Assembly: GCF_003369915.1 (NCBI RefSeq)
Contig: NC_046675.1
Span: 20,026,001 to 20,090,000 of the forward strand
Direction: 5' to 3'
Length of the DNA stretch: 64,000 nucleotides
Origin: Drosophila miranda
Taxonomy: Eukaryota > Arthropoda > Insecta > Diptera > Drosophilidae
In this document: positions 20,191 through 29,800 of the stretch, piece by piece
Numbering within the stretch: position 1 is the first letter of the stretch
How the letters are laid out: every line of letters begins with the position of its first letter
Translations under genes and position numbers: made by a program
The notes under the pieces: model-generated
Seen by the model: the letters and a program-made list of their open reading frames with translations, nothing else
What the model was told of the DNA's origin: nothing
Database searches by the model: none

Positions 20191-20733
20191 CGAAGCCCAG
20201 CAATAACAGAGAAGCACCAGTCACCGAAAGAAGGGAAGAGACAAGGCGCAGAAAGACCCGTAAGTTATGAGACAGCAACGTCGTGCCAGCAGCGGATCAA
20301 GAGAGAGCAGAACGCAGCAACAAACCCACACGGCAGCAGCAGAAAAGAAAGGCGAAAGCCGGTGGCGGTGGAAGCCGAGCAATGCTGGTTGGAAGCTGGG
20401 AACAATCCAGAGAACGAGAAGCTGAGGGAGTTGGTTGGAGAGTGACGAGACGGACGTGCCGCGGATGAAAAAACATCGAGGTCGGGCGAAGTAAAAAGAC
20501 AACAAATGCGAACCGCGACCTACGTGGACGAAACGAGTGAACCCGTAACTCAAGGAGGAAGAGATCCTCGGGAAAACCCCACATCAACGGCGCTTTCGTC
20601 GCAGAAAGAGTTGACTGGGAATAGCGCAGGATAAGTGGTAAGCGGGTCTCACGTCGTGAGTGAACGGTGCGATAGGTATGAATTGAAAAAGAAAACCAGT
20701 TAAGAACACGGTTTGAGATGGGATGAGCTTTTT
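20191..20733. other. GC-rich, unassigned sequence between the tandem repeat and a BEL/Pao LTR
   Basis: This stretch is purine-rich on the plus strand and open in one frame to 20445, with low-complexity basic and glutamine-rich translation. It looks like the leader of a retroelement or derived spacer. No domain is recognised, and coding potential is doubtful. Confidence 0.35.
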
Positions 20734-21098
20734 TGACACCCATTTGTTTCAAAATAAAAAAGAGACTTGGTTTAATCTTTATAACATGTATTTAATTCTT
20801 GTGGCTGAGCTGAAGCTGATTTCTTGCTAGGGCCAGATAGGTAAGAGATCGATATGCAACCAATACGCAGATGGGGTTCGCATGGAACTAAAAGACGAAG
20901 GCGGCAGATCCAATGTGATTGCCGAAGTGGTGGCGGCACAGCAAGGTAATTGCCGAAGTTGCGGCGGCAGAGAACCCCTTTATCGGGAGAGCTCAGCAGC
21001 TCTCACAACGTCAACGCTTGCAAACCAATGGCGGCTCACTCTGCTCATACAATAACAATGCTTAAATTTACAGTTATTCTTCGGGGCTGGCCCGAACA
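20734..21098 (-). repeat. 3' LTR of the BEL/Pao element
   Basis: On the minus strand it starts TGTTCGGGCCAGCCCCGAAG directly after the polypurine tract and ends GGGTGTCA. It contains a TGCCGCC...CTTCGGCAAT segment repeated twice and an A/T-rich 3' part with ATTAAA-type signals. Boundaries follow the TG...CA rule and are good to a few bases. Confidence 0.65.
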
Positions 21099-21194
21099 TA
21101 CTCCCCCCGTTGCGAGCTAGTCTCTCAACAGATTCCTTAAGGGGCAGCAAGCATAGCCGAGTGACGGCCCTCCTGATGTTTCCTGAGGATGTCT

Positions 21195-22460
21195 TCAGGT
21201 CAGCGACGTGACACACTCCGTCCATGCCCATAACGACATCGACCACTCTAGCCAGTGCCAACGCATTGGAGGAAGATTTTCGTCCTTCACCAGAACGAGA
21301 TCGGTCTTGCAGATGTTTCGCGCGGAGGTACGCCATTTCGCGCGCTCTTGCAAAAGAGTGAGATACTCTTCGCGCCAACGGGTACAAAATATTTGTTGTA
21401 GTTGGGTGACCCGCTGCCAGCTATCCAGACAATTGTAGTTCAGCTTCGTTAGGTTAGGCTCGAGGATTTGCTCATGGGGGCCGCCTAGAAGCAGATGAGC
21501 AGGAGTCAAAACGTCTAAATCATCAGGATTTTCTGAAAGCGAGAGCAAAGGGCGAGAGTTAACAATTGCAGTGATCTGACAGATCAGAGTGCGCAGCTCT
21601 TCGAAGCTAAGCACAGATGGTCCAACTGAGCGGAACAGGTGATATTTTGCGGTCTTCACGGCCGCTTCCCACAGCCCGTCAAAATGCGGCGAGCGTGGTG
21701 GAATGAAACGCCAGTCAATCGAGTCAGCCAAGCAGGATTCATGGACCTCCTTCATATGCGGTTCGCTCAGACAAAACTTCTTTAGCTCCAGAAGCTCGTT
21801 CTTGGCCCCTACGAAGTTTGTCGCATTGTCCGACCAAATTTAACTTGGCATTCCTCGAGTGGTAGTAAAACGCTTTAGTGCGCCTAGAAACGATGCTGTG
21901 GTCAAATCCTTAACGAGCTCCATGTGTATAGCCTTAGAAGTGAAACAGATGAATACGCTAATGTAGCACTTGATCGGAGGCCTCGTGCGGAATTCTGATC
22001 GGTAGAAAAAAGGTCCACAGTAATCTACTCCAGTGACTTCAAAAGCTCGAGATCCCTCCAAACGTTCCTTAGGTAAGTCTCCCATGCTGTGTTCAACCAT
22101 GCGAGATCTAGTCCTGAAGCATCTCACACACTTGCTGACGACCCTTGACACTGCTTTAATACCTCCAATGGGCCAATATTTCAGCCGAATTTTGGATAGC
22201 AGCGCGCGAGGTCTGCTAAACATGATCCAGCCCTCGCACTGTATGTGACTGTATGTGTCTAATGTGTAGACTTGAATCTCGGACTCGATGGAATCTCGCC
22301 ATAGGATGCACTGATACAACTTTTCGGGTGGAGACACTCGTACGCAGTGGTACATTTTACAAATGTCCTTAGTGAGAACGACTCGATATGTTCGAAAGCG
22401 AACCGTCACCGTCACATACGGTACGAGGGCTGCGGTCCGCGTAATGCACCAGCTAGCCAT
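21195..22460 (-). pseudogene. BEL/Pao pol remnant: integrase and C-terminal domain
   Basis: Reading from 22460: an HH-CC type region (YWPIGGIKAVSRVVSKCVRC), the start of the integrase core (GVDYCGPFFYRSEFRTRP and CFTSKAIHMELVKDLT), then a stop near 21840. It continues at 21755 with DWRFIPPRSPHFDGLWEAAV, VNSRPLLSLSENPDDLDVLT and the domain WQRVTQLQQIFCTRWREEYL. The first D (GVDYCGPF) and the E region (DGLWEA) of the core are visible, but the frame is broken between them. Only a few disabling changes are needed to explain it, so decay is moderate. Confidence 0.8.
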
Positions 22461-22587
22461 CGTCCAGGGTGATTCCTACCCTCTTGGCTCAGCTGCTCTG
22501 CGGCAGGATTTTTACGTGGTGACCTTATTTTGGTCGCACAGGTCATGGATAAGATGCACCAAATATCAGCTTTACTGTGCCGTGGTA

Positions 22588-22682
22588 ATTATACCCGATA
22601 CTTAAAATGAGTTTTGGGGTATATTAGATTTGTGGTGAAAATGGATGTGTGTAACGTCCGGAAGGAATCGTTTCCGACCCCT
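22588..22682 (+). mobile_element. INE-1/DINE-1 terminal fragment
   Basis: tacccgatacttaaaatgag followed by ggggtatattagatttgtgg and ggatgtgtgtaacgtccgg is the characteristic end of INE-1. It forms the junction between two BEL/Pao elements. Confidence 0.75.
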
Positions 22683-22739
22683 GCAACTGAACATTCTCCC
22701 GGCCGTTGAACAGGTGTTCAACCATCGTTCAAGCCGACG

Positions 22740-24292
22740 GAAAATCGGCGTTTAAGGGAAATGGGGAGTGATGAAACGGCTGAATCGCCTGGCCTTGTTT
22801 TCCATAGTTGATACTTCTTCCGGACAATTTAGGCAATGATCAATAGAATTTGATATTGCTAGTGCTGCATAGGCAGCGAGTTGATGGTGCTGCACGGTGG
22901 TGAGATGGTGTGGCAGAAAGCGATGATTCATGGCTGTTAGTTGCTGGCGTAGATCATTAAGTTCTTGAAGATAGTCTGATCTCTGGTTCTTCAGTTGACA
23001 CAGTGGTGGCGAGGGTGATGTCTCCGATGGGTTCACGTTACCAAACCGAGCTTAGGTCGATTGTGGTGCTGAAGGTCCTGATGCTTACCTCAGTATTAAG
23101 AGCAGTGCATTCAGGATTCAGTGAGAGTAGGCCAGTTCTTTCCAGTGTTATGGTTGTCGCATACTGCTTTCAGTTTCAATGTAGAATCCTCTGCGGAAAT
23201 CCATTTGTATGGATGCTGAGATTTTAGCCTGACACAGTGTTGCTGTTTTATTGTTAAACAACTAAAACTCACAGCGATTGTCAACATGGAAGATCGTGAG
23301 ATGGTCAAAACAGATGAATTCCTTGTTCTGCATTTTCAGATAACGTCGAAATTCCTCTTGAGTAATGCCCATGGACTGGTCTGGTGGATGTTCACAGTTA
23401 CTATGGTGGTTATGAGGTCTAAAGGCTTCAACTTGTTTAATTGGTATGTCACCTTGAAGACGTCGTGTGTTGTAACCGGGGGTTCTTCGGCCCGTATGAT
23501 TCTGTATAATTGAATTACATCTTTCATTGACACAGGCAGCTTTTAAGCAGGTGGGATATTATCACGTATTTGGTCTAGTTGGTCTCTCCTAATTGTTCCG
23601 CTGACACTAGCGTGGCACTTATTCTCCGATGATGAATACCGATTAGTACATCAGATATATTGGACTGCATTAGTTGGAGACTTGTAGTGAGCAGGGTTAA
23701 TTGTGTTATTTCTACTAAATATGCTTGAGTATACTCTCAGTTCTCAGTTGATAATAGCCATTTGCGGTTCCAAAATTTTTAGGCGATTATCCGTGAATAC
23801 TTTATTTTTTCTGACAACGTTTATTGTCGCGTTGACAATTGGTGTTTAATTTTGGAGCAGATGTATTAGAAAGTCTTCATTGGTTTTCACTTTCTCAATT
23901 ACTTGAGTCATCTCCTCAGCGTATTTTTAGTCGAGAACTCCAAAAAGATTGCTTGCTACTTTTCGTATGATATCCAGTGGTGGAACGCTTCCTGTTTGTA
24001 GCTCGATATACACTTGTTGAATGTGTTGAGCTATGGAGTTACATGCCGGGAGATTTTTTAGTTCAGGGCACATGTATCCTAACTCTGAAATTCCAGCAGA
24101 CATTAGTTGCATAGCCTTCCAATATGGGTCCAAGTCATAGTATACAATCATGGTCCACTCAGAAGTTGCTATTCTTGATGTTCCAAGCTTCTCATAGAAT
24201 ATTCCAGGCTTGTTTGCGAATTGTGTCACATTTATTGACTGTGACAATGCTAATTGGAGCATGAGCAACAGCCCTAATAATGTTGATGTCAA
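22740..24292 (-). pseudogene. env-like glycoprotein remnant
   Basis: The frame at 24292-23927 opens with a hydrophobic signal peptide (residues about 1-18, ending LALSQS) and continues as an extracellular-type segment with paired cysteines (LGYMCPELKNLPACNS). Further pieces in other frames follow to 22752, including a glutamine-rich stretch (QELNDLRQQLTAMNH) and a final part with two cysteines. The frame is broken in several places, so no intact envelope protein is encoded. It is an old insect retroelement copy, and infectivity is not expected. Confidence 0.6.
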
Positions 24293-24468
24293 TTTAGGTA
24301 AAAAAATTTAAAAATGAATGCTTTAGGCGCTATACCGATTCCCAGCGCTTTACCAATGTTTTTCCTTGATGATCAACATTGACGTCAGGTCAAGAAGTGT
24401 TCATTTGACATTGGAGTGATGGGTCGAGAATTGAGAATCGCTTCAATTTCGATTATCACTGTGTTCAA

Positions 24469-25483
24469 TTATTCAAATGTGAAAGATGCTATGTTGGTGG
24501 TTGTTATCAGCAGCTTTTTTTTTGCCGATTTTACTGCTGCTTCCCAGAAGCCGCCAAACGATGGAGCCCTGGGAGGAATGAATTTAAATTCCACTTGTTT
24601 TTTGTTGCAATGATTCGTGATCAGAGCACTTGCCTTTGAGCTAAATATGGATTCTTCTAATTCTTTGAGCTGGTTGTTTGCACCCACAAAGTTCGTTGCA
24701 TTGTCGCAATGAATAGTTTGGCACTTCCCACATCTGCTTAAGAATCGACGCAGGGCGACCAAAAATGCATCTATGGTGGTCGCTTACCAGCTCCAGGTGC
24801 ACTGCCCTTGTGGAAAAGCAGCAGAACACGGCGATGTATGCCTTATCTCGTCTTTTGTCTCGGATCTTATGGTGGATCGATATTGGTCCACAGTAGTCGA
24901 CGCCTGCCTTAAGAAATGGGCGTGCTTGTGTGACTCTTTATGCTGGAAGATTACCCATGATCTGGTGCAACAGTTTTGGTCCTTGGTGTATCTAACAAAG
25001 CTGTGAATGATGCTTCTAGCCATTGTCTTGTCATTCAATATTGTTGTCTTGCAATCGCCCTTAATGCTTGAGCACCACAATGCATGTTCTCCTCATGGAG
25101 TTCACGCAAGATCATTTTGACGATTGGGTCATTATATGGTAGCAAAACTTGGTGTTTTGCGTTGTATGGATGTAGAGCTTCTTCAAGTCTACCACCAACT
25201 TGGATGAGCTCATCGTCTCCTAGGAAGGGAGATAACGACTTAATCGAACTTTTTCTATCCACAGTCTTATAGCGTTCTAGCTTTTTTAACTCTGCTGGAT
25301 TTTTCGCATGATTATAGCGCGGGCATGACTCAGTTCTTCTGCGCAGAGCGTCGTTCTATGCGCTCTGTTGGTTTTGTAGCAGAAGCGTAACATATATGCT
25401 ACAATGCGTTGCAACTTGTAAAACGAGTTGCTATGCCAGCATGTATATAGTTCATCCCCAAGTGTGCTAAGTGCGATTGGCAA
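24469..25483 (-). pseudogene. BEL/Pao integrase region remnant
   Basis: Pieces in order on the minus strand: an RNase H-end/spacer fragment (25286-25483, RIVAYMLRFCYKTN), the segment VGGRLEEALHPYNAKHQVLL with HEENMHCGAQALRAIARQQY (25035-25262), a core piece CFSTRAVHLELVSD (24641-24829), and TIHCDNATNFVGANNQLKEL with FIPPRAPSFGGFWEAAVKSA (24469-24762). The second catalytic D (CDNATNF) and E region are present, but three frame changes separate them. Confidence 0.75.
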
Positions 25484-25489
25484 GCTTTC

Positions 25490-25765
25490 ATGCTTTCTCT
25501 CACGATTTCTGGGTTCAATCGGAGCAGCAAGCTTTACCTTTTGGACTTTTCAATTAACAACATTTCCATGGAACGCCTGTACAAATTTAATGACTTGAGG
25601 ATTACCTTTGAACCTAGCTTATGTTTTAATTCTCATATATCCGCTATTTCGAATAAAGCAAAAGAAGTCATTGGTTTTATCAAAAGTCGGTCTGAGGAAT
25701 TTTCTGAAACTACCCTTTCCTATTTTCTTTTCATACTTGTGCTTCCAAAGTCAAATCTTCATTAA
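25490..25765 (+). mobile_element. Non-LTR retrotransposon RT-thumb fragment (different family)
   Basis: The 91-codon frame reads YKFNDLRITFEPSLCFNSHI, SAISNKAKEVIGFIK and a following F-S rich part. This corresponds to the thumb region of CR1/jockey-type reverse transcriptases (compare LVDDLGVMLDPKLKFSEHIS in the CR1-like copies), but it is too divergent to be the same family. Confidence 0.6.
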
Positions 25766-26680
25766 TGAATAATTTAAGTTAACTTTCGTGTGTCCTAAAT
25801 TATGTTAGCGAACTTGCCAGTAGTATATAATTTATGATTTTCTTATTCTTCTTTATACACAGTTTAAAAGATCATTGTTGAACTATAAACTCTAAGCAAT
25901 AAACAATGTGAAGTATTGATCAGGCCCCTGCCGTACTTGCCAATCGAAGCACCAAATTTTTTTGCATTTCCTTCATTCAGCAGAGAAATTCCAATCTGTT
26001 TCTCCAAATGAATCGTCACAAACGTAACCATGACATACGACCATTGTCGCCCTCCTTGCCGCCGGCTGTTATATCCAGAGGCCGTCTGATGCTGTGTAAT
26101 TAGCCAACGTCGGCGTTCTCGTCAAAAACAGCGCTGGAACTTTCATGCAATGTTGGGCTGGCGATCGCAAATGCATTTTGTAACTACTCGTCTAACTAAT
26201 CAGCTTCAACTTCGAAAACCCAAATCAACTGAAAGTTTCTCGGTGGTCGTCCTGAAATTACGGATTTTCACCACTAACATCATGGCCGTCATTGTCCACA
26301 AGATCACGGACAATCAATTAGCACATTTATACCCGATACATAATCAATATCGCCAAGCGGAGCTAACTTTGAACGACACGACAAAGATTTCGTGCCAAGA
26401 GACAGAAAATCATTTAGAACGTGTCGTCGTGCGCTACGTAGCCACTGCAAATTGATTTTTTACTTTATGGGGCCGGACACGTTTATTTCTGGACGTTAAA
26501 CACATCCACTTTCAGCACATATCTAATATACCACTATTCGCTCCTGCCACAGAATATACTTCTTATTAATATACATACATATATCTAAAAGTTTATGAAA
26601 ATCAAAATTTGTTGAAAGATTAATCAATTTTTTCGTAGCAGAACGCAACAGAATTGTCCTAAAGTAAATGCCATCGAGCT
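25766..26680. other. Unassigned repeat debris with a small INE-1 piece
   Basis: A frame at 26150-26455 is open but resembles no domain I know. Positions 26457-26560 (ttatggggccggacacg, ggacgttaaacacatccact) are an INE-1 fragment in reverse orientation. The preceding tacccgatac near 26331 may be its other end. No gene is supported. Confidence 0.45.
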
Positions 26681-26689
26681 TCCTTTTTT

Positions 26690-26875
26690 GTTTTGCTCTT
26701 TTTCATGTTTTGTAATCTCTCTCGATTATCGCTCTCCCCGCTAAAGCATGCGCTCTGGTTAGCTTTGACACATCTTCCGTTCGATCGGAGCATTCGGCTG
26801 ATGCTGCTGCAGCCGGGCCGCGCTAATGGAGTTGGTGTAGCTCCGACCACAAACACACAATAAATATTCAACATA
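26690..26875 (+). repeat. Dispersed repeat, copy 1 (partner at 54550-54718)
   Basis: The two copies share gcgctctggttagcttt-like sequence, ctgctgcagccgggccgcgc and gtagctccgaccacaaacac. AATAAA follows at about 26859. It may be LTR or terminal sequence of an unrecognised element. Orientation is the same in both copies. Confidence 0.6.
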
Positions 26876-27013
26876 TTTAAATAAATATTTCGTGCTTCTT
26901 TTTTGTTGATATCTTCCTCTAAACAGTAACGTTGTCAGTTTCTGTTCTGTTTGACCCTCGCTTGAGTTTTGTGGATAGTGTCAAATAGCAAGTGAATAAT
27001 AATTGTATTTTGC

Positions 27014-28043
27014 TACCCGATACTCAAAAGTAGTATAGGGGTAGTGTTGGCAGCTGCCGATCTTTTTCGGCAACACTGACTCCACATTTAGAAGATAAAT
27101 TTCTTCGTTGTTAAGGTTACAATTGGCCGTTTATTGTTTGATGTTGTTTGTGTCTTTTTGTTAGAAGCCGTGGCCGTGAACTTAGATTTAGGTGTTAGGC
27201 GCTTTCGACGACGAAGAGGACTGACCGACTGACTAACGAAAGGTTCGAAGCAGTGGATTATAAGTAGTAAGAACGTTACATAGTATGTGCGTGCGTGTAT
27301 GCACTGAGAGCGTACATAGGATGAGCGCGGTAACAGAAAACTTAAGAGAGAGGTTTTTTTGTTGTGTCTTAAAAGCTACCTTAATAGTCTCTGAGATTTG
27401 TGGATGCCCCAGATTTTCGTCCTTTGCGGGGGCGGAAGGGGGTGTGGCCAAATTTTGAGACCAAACGGTCAAGGTCCGATATCACAGGAGTGTGGTTACC
27501 AAATTTGGTTGCTCTGGCTCTTTAGGTTCTGAGATCCTTTAACTCATATTATGCAATTGGCAAGACCGACCTGAAACCTGTGTGTTAGAAAGAGACAGAG
27601 CGAGAAAGAATGAAATTGTTTTCTTGATTCTGGCTATAATAATTATACGATCTGGTTCAGATTTTACACTCCAAAACATATAGTCATCCTCCACGATTCT
27701 GCTGATTTTTGGTTTTCTCGTATCTTTGAAATTTTGGATGCCACAGATTTTCGCCCTTTGTGGAGGCGGTTGTGGGCGGGGTAAAGTTTTGACATATCAC
27801 AGAAGTCCGGATATAAAATGTCGTTGCTCTAGCGCTTATAGTCTTTGAGCACTAGGCGCTGATAGGGACGGACAGACGGACGGACGGACAGACAGACAGG
27901 GCTCAATCGACTCGGCTATTGATGCTGATCAAGAATATATATACTTTATGGGGTCGGAAACGCTACCTTCTAGACGTTACACACATCCACTTTCACCACA
28001 AATCTAATATACGCCCATACTCATTTTGAGTATCGGGTATAAA
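27014..28043 (-). mobile_element. INE-1/DINE-1 element with inverted termini
   Basis: The right end ttttgagtatcgggta (28028-28043) is inverted relative to tacccgatactcaaaa at about 27015-27030. The right half holds the full INE-1 signature in reverse: cacatccactttcaccacaa, atactttatggggtcggaaa, gactcggctattgatgctga, the ggacggacag run and the cgccctttgtggaggcgg block. The block at 27410-27480 repeats part of that sequence. The segment 27034-27350 is less typical and may be a foreign insertion. Helentrons of this kind carry subterminal inverted repeats. Confidence 0.7.
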
Positions 28044-28276
28044 AAGTTGACTTTTTATTTTTTTAGAGGATGCATTTTTCGAATTTCTTGGTATTCTTCA
28101 TCTCTAAATTTGCTTTAAATAATGTGTCTCTAACAGCAAAAAATTTTGCTAGCGAATGTTTTCTTTTCATCAGACGCAAAATAAAGCCAGCTAAAAAACA
28201 AAATCAATGCAAGGTTAGCAACCAAATACAAGAGATTAAATATATTTAAATTAACAATAAACGAAACTAACAGAAT

Positions 28277-28840
28277 CAGGCCGGCTTCGGTTTTCAATTT
28301 CACAAAATATTCCGATTTCCAATTGAAAACACATAAATTGGTGCTCCTGATTTCACAATCCGCATAATTTCTACGTTTTCAAAACGGAAAAATATTCCTC
28401 GTCGAAATGAAAAGTAAACGGCTATAAATACAACGAAACGAATCATAATTGCAAAAAGAACAAATAGATGACTTTGACACCATTACTAGGGAAATTTAAC
28501 TGTAAACTGATTACTTTGTTGCTGTTAGCAGCTGTTAGCACGAAAACGAGTTTTGCCCTGACGAGTTATTTCCGATCCAAATTTAAGATTGGGTTAAACT
28601 AAAATTATTTATGCAGAAAGCACAAGCTTCTTACATATTAATGGTGTACAATTTATATTAATTCATCATTAAGTATCTATTTTTTTTTATAAAAATCTGT
28701 TTAATAGATACAATGCGTCAAGGAAATGTTTTCGTTTTAAAGCGGAGAAATCTTGCGGATTGTGAAGATGGGAGCACTAATTTATGTGATTTAAAAAATA
28801 GATCGGAAAACTTTTGTGAAAATGAAAACCGCAGCCTGGC
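28277..28840. mobile_element. MITE/foldback element with about 115-base inverted arms
   Basis: The left arm (28277-28400) and right arm (28725-28840) are inverted copies. For example ataaattggtgctcctgatttcacaatccgc pairs with gcggattgtgaagatgggagcactaatttat. Outer ends are caggccggcttcggttttca and its inverted partner ending gaaaaccgcagcctgg. The centre is AT-rich and non-coding. Related single arms occur at 17760-18010 and 43490-43780. Confidence 0.7.
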
Positions 28841-28867
28841 CTATTGTATATACTAAATGGAAGCCGG

Positions 28868-28905
28868 GTATAAAAGTAGAGCCGCGGGGCTTGCCGCGAC
28901 TCACA
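28868..28905 (+). repeat. TATAAAAG plus stem-loop module
   Basis: ggtataaaagtagagccgcg is followed by gggcttgccgcgactcacaa. The halves gccgcgg and ccgcgac/gactc form a GC stem. Similar modules occur at 3961-4003 and, without the TATA part, at 5811-5845. It lies about 0.85 kb upstream of spookier. It may be the hairpin end of a Helitron-type element. Confidence 0.55.
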
Positions 28906-29610
28906 ACGTCCTTGCTCGTATAATTTAATTTTACACGGAAACCTTCCTGTAGAGCTGTAGCTGCACGAATATGAAAAGGGCTATATATGACAAACAATAT
29001 ATATAAAACAATATTTATGTAATGTAAAACGATCAAAAAGTTAATTTTCTATATTAAATGATACTATTGATAATGAAATATAGCGGACAAAGGAAAAGGT
29101 AATATTTTTAATTTTTAACATATTTTATTTAAACTTAGACATTAAAATATAATAGAATAAAAAGATCTTTGCTCAATCTTATATCTATATCAAAAGATAT
29201 TTTTTTTACAAAAACCATTTAGTTTTGATCTCATTAATTTTGTACAAATAAGCTACCTGTAAATGTACACAGCTAAATATTACATTTGGATTACTTTAAA
29301 TAAAATAGGAACTGTCAGACATTCCCAAATTTAATCAAATCGGAAATTCGTTTAACATGAGTAAAATCAACATTTAGCACCACCTTAAGAACACCTGAAT
29401 ACGTTCATATGTACATCAATATAAATGTGCGAGTGTGTGTGCGTGTGTATGTATAAACATGCCAATACGTATGCCCATGAATATATGTATTTGCATACAT
29501 ATGTACTTTTAACTTCCTAGGTTTTAGTTGCCTCACGTTGATCTGACTTACGTACGCTCATACATACATGTATGTATGTACATTCAAATAAGAATGATAT
29601 ATAACTTTGC

Positions 29611-29623
29611 GCTTTAACTTTAG
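29611..29623 (+). promoter_or_regulatory. Candidate zinc-finger factor site upstream of spookier
   Basis: GCTTTAACTTTAG lies about 130 bases before the predicted start of transcription. It resembles the spookier promoter element bound by the ZAD zinc-finger protein Ouija board, as I recall it (AGCTTTATTATTTAG), with two bases fewer in the middle. This is a similarity by eye only. Confidence 0.3.
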
Positions 29624-29707
29624 ACATTCAAATGTGAAGACTAAAGAAAGCGCTTCGAATAACAAGAACGTTAAAAATGCGACAGAGGCTTTGTCGCTGA
29701 GAGTGCA

Positions 29708-29714
29708 TATAAAT
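29708..29714 (+). promoter_or_regulatory. spok: TATA box of spookier
   Basis: TATAAAT sits in catataaatacc. An initiator-like TTAGTC at 29737-29742 places the likely start of transcription at the A of 29740, 32 bases downstream, leaving a 5' untranslated leader of about 60 bases before the ATG at 29801. Confidence 0.7.
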
Positions 29715-29800
29715 ACCTAGCAAAAACAGTTATCTGTTTAGTCGAGAATATTGAGCTAACTAGTAAATTCTATGAGTGAAAATTTGCGCAGGAAACAATC

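Larger units (their letters stand above)
20734..22587 (-). mobile_element. BEL/Pao retrotransposon, 3' part of pol plus 3' LTR
   Basis: On the minus strand, pol sequence from about 22540 down to 21195 runs into a polypurine tract (AACGGGGGGAG, near 21102-21112) and then a 365-base LTR at 20734-21098. The element is 5' truncated: RNase H, RT, protease and gag are missing. An INE-1 fragment adjoins its upstream end at 22588. Confidence 0.75.
22683..25483 (-). mobile_element. BEL/Pao (roo-like) element remnant with env
   Basis: Minus-strand order is pol end, integrase, then an env-like reading frame downstream. This gene order is found in env-bearing BEL/Pao elements such as roo. Many frameshifts and stops occur. 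It is bounded by INE-1 on one side and a non-LTR fragment at 25490 on the other. LTRs were not identified. Confidence 0.65.

Noticed and set aside
19600..20445. 281-codon open frame through the tandem array
   Set aside because: It begins inside the solo LTR and runs through array units and low-complexity sequence. Openness follows from the 93-base period and GC-rich content, so I do not call it a gene, though the array itself is reported.
27034..27350. Solo LTR splitting the INE-1 element
   Set aside because: No TG...CA ends or target duplication could be placed, and the INE-1 pieces on the two sides are in opposite orientation, which subterminal inverted repeats explain better.
29400..29600. 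Repeated catacatatgtat and gtgtgtgtgc runs as regulatory arrays
   Set aside because: The same short AT-rich and GT runs occur throughout the window (for example 34235, 47870, 53830, 60060) and are ordinary Drosophila simple sequence.
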